Origin: Deinococcus ficus | GTDB taxonomy: Bacteria > Deinococcota > Deinococci > Deinococcales > Deinococcaceae | Reading direction: 5' to 3' | Assembly (NCBI RefSeq): GCF_003444775.1 | Contig: NZ_CP021081.1 | Coordinates: forward strand, 2,272,001-2,336,000 | DNA: 64,000 bases | Shown: piece after piece, positions 57,855 through 64,000 of the stretch | Numbering within the stretch: position 1 is the first letter of the stretch | Layout: each line of letters begins with the position of its first letter | Made by a program: the position numbers and the translations under genes | Notes under the pieces: model-generated | The model's input: only the letters and a program-made list of their open reading frames with translations | Told to the model about the DNA's origin: nothing | Databases searched by the model: none

Positions 57855-59210
57855 TCAGCTGCCCCGGGCGAGGCGCTCGAGCAGGGCCACCCCGAAGTGC
57901 ACGCCGTACTCGAAGTCGGCGCGGCGGACGTTCTCGTTCGGGGCGTGCGCCCGGCCGCCGCTGTTCCCGATGCCCATGGCGACGCACGGCAGGCCGCCCA
58001 GCGCGTCCATGAAGGGGAACATGGGGCCGCTGCCGCCGCTGCTGGGGTTCACGATGGGGTCGTGCCCGGACGCCTCGCGCGCGGCGGCCAGGCAGGCCTG
58101 CACGAAGGGGTGGCCGGCGTCGGCGCGGGCGGGGTGCTGGTGCGTTTCCAGTTCCACGATCTGGATGTCGTCCAGGCCCTGGGCGTTCAGGTGGGCGCGC
58201 AGCAGCTCCACGACGCGGGCGGGGTCCTGGCCGGGCACCAGTCGGAAGTCCAGTTTCACGAAACCCTCGGCGGGCAGCACGGTCTTGCTGCCCGCGCCCT
58301 GGTACCCGCCGCCCCAGCCGTTCACGTTCACGACCGGCATCAGGTTCAGGCGGTGGTGGTACTCGGGCGGGGTGCCCAGCGGCCGGGTGACGGCGTACGT
58401 GCCGTAGGTGCTCTCGCCGTGCCCGGGCACGCGGCGGATGGCGTCCAGGTCCGCGTCGCTGGGGGCGTGCAGGCCGTCCAGGAAGCCGGGGATGGTGACG
58501 CGGCCCACCTCGTCGCGGATGCTGGCGACCGCGCGGGCGAGGCGGTAGAGGGGGTTGTCCACCACCGCCCCCAGGCTGCTGTGCAGGTCGCTCGCCGCCA
58601 CCCGGCACCGCAGCTCCACAGCGAGGATCCCTTTCAGGCCCAGGTAGGCGATGGGGCGGCCCTCGTCGGTGCGGCTGCCGAACTCCCACCAGCAGCCGTC
58701 GGCGTGCAGGTGCTCGGCCTGTTCCCGGACCACGCGGTCCAGGCTGGGGCTGCCCACCTCCTCCTCCCCCTCGATCAGCCACCGCACCCTCAGCGGCAGC
58801 CGTCCCCCATGCCGGGCCTTGACCGCCCGCACCGCCGCCAGCCGGGAGGCGAACTCGCCCTTGTCGTCACTCGCCCCGCGGCCGTACAGCCGCCCGTCCC
58901 TCTCGGTCAGCTCGAACGGTGGGCTGTCCCACAGCGCCAGGGGGTCCTCGGGCTGAACGTCGTAGTGGTTGTAGATCAGCAGGGTGGCGGGCCCTTCGCC
59001 GGCCTCGGCGATCAGGACCGGGGCGACGTCCCCAGGGACCTCGTGGACAGTGAAGCCCTCGGTTTCGAGGAGGGCACGGACGGCGGCGGCGGTTTCAGGG
59101 AGCATGCGGCCCTGGGCGGAGACGCTCGGCAGCGCCACGAGGTCGCGCAGGTCCGCCAGGCCCCGCTCGATATGCACGGTCAGGTCATCGGGAAGGTGGG
59201 GCGTGGTCAT
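57855..59210 (-). CDS. M20-family metallopeptidase/dipeptidase
   Basis: 451 residues. Metal ligands are present: YNHYDVQPED (His, Asp), GRGASDDKG (bridging Asp), EGEEEVGS (Glu pair), and the C-terminal GGSGPMFPF with the last His in RAHAPNE. The lid domain (about 190-310) is normal. This group hydrolyses dipeptides or deacylates amino acids in the cytoplasm. TAGCGT at 59216-59221 (complement) lies 5 nt before the start. Confidence 0.92.
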   Translation of the reverse strand: MTTPHLPDDLTVHIERGLADLRDLVALPSVSAQGRMLPETAAAVRALLETEGFTVHEVPGDVAPVLIAEAGEGPATLLIYNHYDVQPEDPLALWDSPPFELTERDGRLYGRGASDDKGEFASRLAAVRAVKARHGGRLPLRVRWLIEGEEEVGSPSLDRVVREQAEHLHADGCWWEFGSRTDEGRPIAYLGLKGILAVELRCRVAASDLHSSLGAVVDNPLYRLARAVASIRDEVGRVTIPGFLDGLHAPSDADLDAIRRVPGHGESTYGTYAVTRPLGTPPEYHHRLNLMPVVNVNGWGGGYQGAGSKTVLPAEGFVKLDFRLVPGQDPARVVELLRAHLNAQGLDDIQIVELETHQHPARADAGHPFVQACLAAAREASGHDPIVNPSSGGSGPMFPFMDALGGLPCVAMGIGNSGGRAHAPNENVRRADFEYGVHFGVALLERLARGS

Positions 59211-59368
59211 GGCTCACGCTAGAGCATCCCGGCTCTGCCTGATACGCGGCGTACTCATTCAAGCGGCCTTTGGGGCAGCGTCGAACGCTCCTCCAGGCCG
59301 CGCACCGCGTCTCTCCTGCTGCACGTTCCACTCGGGATGAACCCTACCGACTTCAACCGCAACTCGTC

Positions 59369-60322
59369 TTACAGCCAGCGGCGCCAGCGGGCGAGACTCA
59401 GGATGCTCACCAGGAGCAGGAACATGCCGCCCAGCATCAGGCGGAAGCCGTGCTCGCCGCTCTTGAAGATGCCGGCCTGGAAGTTAGTGCCCAGGATGCC
59501 GGCCAGCACGCCCAGCAGGCCCAGCAGGACCGTGACGACGGTCAGGACGCGCATGATCTCGTTGGTGTGCTGCCCGGTGCTGGTCATGTACAGGTCGAAG
59601 GAGCCCAGCACCATCTCGCGGGTGTGGCTGATGGCCTCGTAGGCGTGCTGGTACTGCTGGAACAGCCGCGTGAGCAGCGTTTCCGGCTGGTCGCCCTGAA
59701 AGACCGTGAATTCCGGGCTGGCGAGGCCCGCGTACACCATGCGGTGCGCGCCGAGCGCGCGGCGCAGCACGCTCACCCGCTGGCGCAGCCGCACGAGGTC
59801 CGCGAGGTGGTTGCGTGCCGGGTCGCGCAGGATGTGCTCGTCCAGCCGGTCGATGCTGTCCTCCAGGGGGCTCAGGAGGGCGTAGTACGACTCCAGGTGG
59901 TAGTTCAGCAGCACGGCCAGGAAGGCCGCGGCGTCCAGCTGCCCCAGCTGCGTGTCGCCGCGCAGCTGGTGGTGCAGCGCCTTCAGGAACGGGGCCGGTT
60001 CGGCGTGCAGCGTGACGACCAGGTTCTTCGCCGCCAGGATCCGCACCGGGGCCTGCGCGGACTGCCCGGGTGGCGTGTTCACGCTGAGCTGCGTGTGGTC
60101 GGTGCGGTACAGCAGCCGCGGGCCGGGCGTGTGGCGGTGCAGGGCGGCCTGATCGGTGGGGTCCAGGGGCAGCACGGCCAGTACCGCCTGCTCGCTCTCG
60201 GCGGGTTCGGCTTCCAGGTCCAGCCACAGCAGCTGGTGGGGTTTGAGGGGCGGCAGGGTGCCCGTCCAGTCCAGCTGGGCGTCCTGGCCGTCAGCGTCGA
60301 ACAGCAGGGCGGTGATGGTCAT
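59369..60322 (-). CDS. CorA-like divalent-cation channel with GTN motif
   Basis: 317 residues. An N-terminal soluble domain (1-250, coiled helices LLSPLEDSIDRLDEHILRD...LRQRVSVLRRAL) leads to two C-terminal helices (about 255-278 and 290-312) as in CorA. The selectivity motif between them is GTN (GILGTNFQ) where most members have GMN. It could move Mg2+, Zn2+ or another cation; ZntB-like and variant motif homologues exist. -10 candidate TACCCT lies 10 nt before the ATG. Confidence 0.8.
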   Translation of the reverse strand: MTITALLFDADGQDAQLDWTGTLPPLKPHQLLWLDLEAEPAESEQAVLAVLPLDPTDQAALHRHTPGPRLLYRTDHTQLSVNTPPGQSAQAPVRILAAKNLVVTLHAEPAPFLKALHHQLRGDTQLGQLDAAAFLAVLLNYHLESYYALLSPLEDSIDRLDEHILRDPARNHLADLVRLRQRVSVLRRALGAHRMVYAGLASPEFTVFQGDQPETLLTRLFQQYQHAYEAISHTREMVLGSFDLYMTSTGQHTNEIMRVLTVVTVLLGLLGVLAGILGTNFQAGIFKSGEHGFRLMLGGMFLLLVSILSLARWRRWL

Positions 60323-60394
60323 CTCGCCCGTCAGGGTAGTCCTGCCCCGCGCGGGGCGGCTTTACCCATCGTGAAGGCCCCGGGCGGGGTTGGG

Positions 60395-61399
60395 TCAGCG
60401 ACGGAAGCCGTCCGGGTGGGTGCGGTGCCAGTTCCAGGCGGTGCGGACGATCTCGTCCAGGTCCGTGAACTGCGGCGTGAAGCCCAGGTCCCGCACGATG
60501 CGCGTGGCGTCCGCCACGAGGCGCGGGGGGTCCCCGGCGCGACGGGGGGCGACCTCGCGGTGCAGGGGCGTGCCGGTCACGCGGTCCACGGCGTCCAGCA
60601 CCTCCAGCACGCTGAAGCCGTGCCCGAGCCCGACGTTGTAGGTGGCCTGCCCGGCCTGCCCGCGGGCGTGCGCGGCGTGCAGGGCCTCCACGGCCAGCAC
60701 GTGCGCGTCGGCGAGGTCCTGCACGTGCACGTAGTCGCGGATGCAGCTGCCGTCCGGGGTGGGGTAGTCGGTGCCGAACACCATCATCTTTTCCCGCTGG
60801 CCCAGCGCGGTCAGGCACGCCAGTTCGATCAGGTGCGTCTTGTTCGGGTGGGCCTCGCCGATGTCCCCTTCGGGCGCGGCGCCGCACACGTTGAAGTACC
60901 GCAGGATGGTGTACGGCAGGCCATGCGCCACGTGGAAAGCGTGAATCATGCGCTCGGTCATGAGTTTCGTCTCGCCGTACACGCTCTCAGGCTGCATGGC
61001 GGCGTTCTCGGGGATCGGGACGGCGTCGGTGGTGCCGTACACCGCGGCCGTCGAGGAGAACACCAGCGGGATCTTGCGGGTGTCCACGATGGCCTGCAGC
61101 AGGTTCAGGCTGCCGGTCACGTTGTTGCGGTAGTACCGCCCCGGGGCGCGCATGCTCTCCCCCACCTCGATCAGCGCCGCGAAGTGAATCACGGCGTCCG
61201 GCTGGTGGGCGTCCAGCGCGGCGCGGATGTCGGCGGGGTTCAGCAGGTCGCCGCGCACCAGGGTCACGCCGTCCGGCACGGCCTGCGCGTGCCCGCTGGA
61301 CAGGTTGTCGAACACCACGGCCTCGTGCCCCGCCCGGCGCAGCTGCCGCACCGTGTGCGAGCCGATGTACCCGGCCCCGCCCACCACCAGCAGCTTCAT
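60395..61399 (-). CDS. galE: UDP-glucose 4-epimerase
   Basis: 334 residues. NAD motif GGAGYIGSH, DNLSSGH, STAAVYG with the catalytic Ser, Y-x3-K in YGETKLMTE and the DYVHVQDLADAH and APRRAGDPP segments are diagnostic for GalE. It interconverts UDP-glucose and UDP-galactose, supplying sugar donors for the glycosyltransferases in this region. AGGAG lies 5 nt before the ATG; the gene is monocistronic. Confidence 0.95.
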   Translation of the reverse strand: MKLLVVGGAGYIGSHTVRQLRRAGHEAVVFDNLSSGHAQAVPDGVTLVRGDLLNPADIRAALDAHQPDAVIHFAALIEVGESMRAPGRYYRNNVTGSLNLLQAIVDTRKIPLVFSSTAAVYGTTDAVPIPENAAMQPESVYGETKLMTERMIHAFHVAHGLPYTILRYFNVCGAAPEGDIGEAHPNKTHLIELACLTALGQREKMMVFGTDYPTPDGSCIRDYVHVQDLADAHVLAVEALHAAHARGQAGQATYNVGLGHGFSVLEVLDAVDRVTGTPLHREVAPRRAGDPPRLVADATRIVRDLGFTPQFTDLDEIVRTAWNWHRTHPDGFRR

Positions 61400-61470
61400 G
61401 CCTGCTCCTTCAACTGAACCGTCATGCGCACAGCATGCCCGGGGGGCGGGGTGCGGAGCAAACGCGGCCG

Positions 61471-62766
61471 TCAGGCGAGCACGGCGTGGACCCGCGCGGC
61501 GAGTTCCTCCCAGTCCACGGCGGTCTGGCGGCCCGCGTCGAATTCGGCGTTCAGGCTGGCATGCAGCGCCTGCAGCCCGGGGTGATCCTTGGGCAGTTCC
61601 TGCCCGGTGTGCTGCCGGATCAGGAAGATCAGGCCGGCCACGCCGCTGTCCTTGGTCAGGCTGACTTCCAGGGGCCGGCCGAGCAGGCCCGGCACGTCGA
61701 AGGGGGCGTACATGGGCCAGAACTTGTTCAGGCCGTCGGCGTGAATACCGGCGCGGGTGCGGTGCGCGTCCCGGCCGTACAGCGGGTACTTTGCGGGCAC
61801 GCCCTGCCCGAGCGTGCCGTACAGCTCCGCCAGGGCGTTCAGGGCGGGGTAGTTCGGGCGGTCCACCAGGCCCATGCCGGTCAGGTGCAGCAGCACGCCT
61901 TCCAGGGGGGCATTGCCGCTGCGTTCCCCCTGGCCCAGCAGCGTGCCGTTGATGGCGGCGCACCCGGCCATCACGGCCGCGAGGCAGTTGGCGACGATCA
62001 GGTGCGTGTCGTTGTGCGGGTGGAATTCCAGCAGCTCGCCGGGCACGCCCGCCCCGATCAGTTCGCGGACCATGCCGGGCACGCTGCGGGGCCACTCGAC
62101 GTTCTCCAGCGGCAGGCCCACGCCCATGGTGTCGCAGATGCGGAAGCGGGGGGCCTGCGTGTCCGGGTAGGCGGCTGCCAGGCGCTGCACCTGCGCCACG
62201 AACGGCAAGATGAACTCGCGGGGCGCGCGGGTGGCGTCCTCCAGGTGCAGCCGGGGGCGCAGGCCGGCGTCAAGCACGGCGTGCACGGCGTCCAGGTAGG
62301 TGCGGGCGGCCTGTGCGCGGCCGCCGGGCGTGAACTTGTGGAAGGTGTGGTAATCGCTGGCGCTGGCGAGCATGCCGGTTTCCCGCACGCCCAGCCCGGC
62401 GACCAGGTCCGCGTCGCGGCGCGAGGCTCTGATCCAGGTGGTCGGTTCGACCGGGTTGTGCCCGCCCTGCCAGCGTTCCAGCGCGCCCTGGAGCATAGCG
62501 CGGTCGGCGGAGCGGTACACGAAGAATTCGGCCTGCCGGATGGCGCCGGTGCCGGCGGTGAACTCGCCCATCAGGTCGTAGAGGCGCAGACCAGTCTCGG
62601 TGGTCAGGGGCAGGCCGCCCTGCTGGCCGTCGCGGTGGGTGGTTTCGGTCGTCCAGGCGCGGGGAGGCAGGGTGGCAGGCGGGGTGGTCCAGCGGTACCG
62701 GGGAAAGTCCTGCGGGGGGAAGGCGTCCGGGAACAGGTCCGGGGTGGCGGCATCGGTGACGGTCAT
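61471..62766 (-). CDS. 2-isopropylmalate/homocitrate synthase-like enzyme (HMGL-like family)
   Basis: 431 residues. TETTHRDGQQGG replaces the usual D-x-TLRDG-x-Q, keeping the metal Asp; EFHPHNDTHLIVAN supplies the HxH-N block and TRAGIHADGLNKFWPMYAPF the reaction-end block found in LeuA, homocitrate and citramalate synthases. It condenses acetyl-CoA or similar with a 2-keto acid; leucine or lysine (AAA) pathway both possible. The start was chosen by the strong promoter (62773-62801); upstream residues to 62991 are shadow sequence. Confidence 0.82.
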   Translation of the reverse strand: MTVTDAATPDLFPDAFPPQDFPRYRWTTPPATLPPRAWTTETTHRDGQQGGLPLTTETGLRLYDLMGEFTAGTGAIRQAEFFVYRSADRAMLQGALERWQGGHNPVEPTTWIRASRRDADLVAGLGVRETGMLASASDYHTFHKFTPGGRAQAARTYLDAVHAVLDAGLRPRLHLEDATRAPREFILPFVAQVQRLAAAYPDTQAPRFRICDTMGVGLPLENVEWPRSVPGMVRELIGAGVPGELLEFHPHNDTHLIVANCLAAVMAGCAAINGTLLGQGERSGNAPLEGVLLHLTGMGLVDRPNYPALNALAELYGTLGQGVPAKYPLYGRDAHRTRAGIHADGLNKFWPMYAPFDVPGLLGRPLEVSLTKDSGVAGLIFLIRQHTGQELPKDHPGLQALHASLNAEFDAGRQTAVDWEELAARVHAVLA

Positions 62767-62772
62767 GGGCGC

Positions 62773-62801
62773 ACAGTAGGCAGCGGAAGATAGGTCGTCA
62801 A
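62773..62801 (-). promoter_or_regulatory. Complete promoter of the LeuA-like gene
   Basis: On the complement, TTGACG (62796-62801), a 17-bp spacer and TACTGT (62773-62778), 6 nt before the ATG at 62766. The only leaderless-type promoter in the window where a -35 near consensus is plainly visible. Confidence 0.7.
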
Positions 62802-62806
62802 TCTTG

Positions 62807-62820
62807 ATTGATCGGTCAAT
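62807..62820. promoter_or_regulatory. Possible operator upstream of the LeuA-like promoter
   Basis: ATTGA and TCAAT arms (62807-62811, 62816-62820) with a 4-nt centre, just upstream of the -35 box. Could bind an amino-acid-responsive regulator. The rest of the intergenic stretch 62821-63140 (320 bp) shows only a weak TTTCGC-17-TACAGT pair (62976-63004) that might drive the S1 protease. Confidence 0.4.
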
Positions 62821-63140
62821 GTCTGAGGCTGCCGGGAGATGCTCTTGGCCTGATCTGGAGAGCCGGGAGAGCCTGATGGGTTCCTGTCCTGGATTCCCGA
62901 ACGGCCTTTTCGCTGCTCTGGCGCCCGTTTTCAGACTTTTCCAACCAGCTCTTCCCCATCTCCGCCGCGCGCAACTTTCGCAAACTCTCACCGCTGATTA
63001 CAGTGTGAGTCGCCGAGACAATTCAGTTTTTCCACCCCGCACTTCCCGACCATTGCGTCAGGAATGGGCATCCCCTAGGCCAGGTTCCCCGACCGCGTGC
63101 CGCCACTCCCTCTGCCCTTGCCCTCGGCCCCGGAGAACCC

Positions 63141-64000
63141 ATGAAGAAACTGCTTGCCCTGCTCAGCCTGCCTCTCGCCCTCGCCGCCTGCGGCCAGCCC
63201 GCCGCCCCCACGCCCACCCCGCAGGAACAGGCGACCCCCGCCCCGGACCCCCTGCAGGCGCAGGTCATCAACGGCACGGCCAGCGTCACCGGCGCCCGGC
63301 CCTACCAGGTTGCGCTGCTGTACAGCAGCAACGGGCAGCAGTTCTGCGGCGGCACCATCATCGCCGCCGACTGGATCCTCACCGCGGCGCACTGCGTGAA
63401 AGGCGGCCTGCCCAGCCAGGTGTACGTCCGCGCCGGAAGCCTGTCCGCCACCAGCGGCGGCATCACCCGCACCGTGTCCAGCATCCGCATCCACCCCAGC
63501 TACGTGGACGTCACCCGCGGATACGACGTCGCCGTCCTCAAACTGTCCTCCCCGCTGACCTACAGCACGACCATCCAGGCAGCCGCGCTGCCTACCCCCA
63601 CCTTCGCCAGCACGGCCGCCGCCGTGGGCACCGTCCAGACCATCAGCGGCTGGGGCATGACCGTCGGCGGGAACTCCAGCAGCAACAGCAGCTACCTGCG
63701 CGAGGCGAACCTGCCGGTGATCAGCAACGCCGACTGCGGGGCGCAGCTGGGCTCCACCATCACCAGCGGCATGATCTGCGGGAACAAGAACAGCCAGGGC
63801 CAGACCGGCTGCCACGGCGACAGCGGCGGGCCCTTCGCGAGCAAGCACAGCAACCGCTTCTACGTGTTCGGGGTGGTCAGCTGGGGCACCGCGAATGTCT
63901 GCACCAACGCCACCGCCTTCGCGCGCGTCAGCGAGTACCAGCCGTGGATCACCATGAACACCGGCGTGCAGCCGCAGGCTCCCACGACCACCGGCACGAC
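63141..64000 (+). CDS. Secreted S1 (chymotrypsin-fold) serine protease, partial
   Basis: The first 286 codons, running off the window. Lipoprotein-type signal MKKLLALLSLPLALAAC (Cys17), a Pro/Thr-rich linker to about residue 40, then VINGTASVTGARPYQVAL marking the mature N-terminus. Triad: His84 (LTAAHC), Asp129 (YDVAVL), Ser228 (GCHGDSGGP). Residue 222, six before the serine, is Thr rather than the Asp of trypsin, so specificity is not trypsin-like. The C-terminus after 270 is Thr/Pro rich. GGAG lies 5 nt before the ATG. Confidence 0.92.
   Translation, partial: MKKLLALLSLPLALAACGQPAAPTPTPQEQATPAPDPLQAQVINGTASVTGARPYQVALLYSSNGQQFCGGTIIAADWILTAAHCVKGGLPSQVYVRAGSLSATSGGITRTVSSIRIHPSYVDVTRGYDVAVLKLSSPLTYSTTIQAAALPTPTFASTAAAVGTVQTISGWGMTVGGNSSSNSSYLREANLPVISNADCGAQLGSTITSGMICGNKNSQGQTGCHGDSGGPFASKHSNRFYVFGVVSWGTANVCTNATAFARVSEYQPWITMNTGVQPQAPTTTGT

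Overview
The window is about 70% GC and is best explained as chromosome of a Deinococcus-type bacterium. The evidence is a bacillithiol deacetylase (bshB1), a long TrmB, lipoproteins and secreted proteins with short MKK-type leaders, and above all the promoter style: in about thirty genes a TANNNT -10 box lies 5-8 nt upstream of the start codon, the layout of leaderless transcripts that is common in Deinococcus. Many start codons below were chosen with that rule. There is no rRNA, insertion sequence, phage, CRISPR array or plasmid signature; this is ordinary, densely packed chromosome.

Layout. 1-4.9 kb: partial PlsC-type acyltransferase, xseB, a family-5 substrate-binding lipoprotein, hslO (Hsp33) and a nucleotidyltransferase-like protein. 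4.9-10.1 kb: an envelope-glycan neighbourhood with an inactive-looking deacetylase fused to a second domain, a GT4 and a GT2 glycosyltransferase whose 3' ends overlap, an MFS carrier and an intact polysaccharide deacetylase. 10.1-16.1 kb: HtrA-like protease, a CCA-type tRNA nucleotidyltransferase, an M50 membrane protease, hemolysin III, guaB and a small beta-barrel-like protein. 16.2-25.9 kb: tRNA-Ala(CGC), a PQQ-type propeller protein, an amidohydrolase, a degenerate receiver, trmB coupled to an MnmG-like flavoprotein, a TPR protein, GNAT, an RluA-like enzyme and a HAD phosphatase. 26-33 kb: a ComEC-like metallo-beta-lactamase protein with a DUF3006 partner, tRNA-Thr(CGT), bshB1, a peroxiredoxin, chrA, a cysteine-cluster protein, hisC and a TetR regulator.

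33-45.5 kb: SRPBCC protein, EamA carrier plus a fused ATPase-permease ABC protein preceded by a possible coupled leader peptide, a transsulfuration enzyme, a frameshifted gene, a GT4 glycosyltransferase, a second HtrA-like protease, EVE and GNAT proteins, an acyltransferase, nrdR coupled to a degenerate SDR, and a HAD phosphatase. 45.5-52 kb: a TetR-ATPase-permease exporter operon with a clear operator, GNAT, a PAS membrane protein, and a 741-residue secreted protein with a GDPD domain set inside a phytase-like esterase. 52-64 kb: SDR, a low-GC lipoprotein, msrPQ, an HExxH protein, thiolase, GNAT, M20 peptidase, a CorA-like channel with GTN instead of GMN, galE, a LeuA-like synthase and a partial secreted S1 protease.

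Themes are redox and thiol maintenance (hslO, bshB1, peroxiredoxin, msrPQ), envelope glycolipid and polysaccharide work, secreted proteolysis and tRNA maturation. The most unusual points are several enzyme-family members lacking their catalytic residues, the deacetylase/glycosyltransferase neighbourhood, the nested phytase-GDPD protein and the coupled leader ORF. No complete undescribed system can be demonstrated from sequence reading alone.
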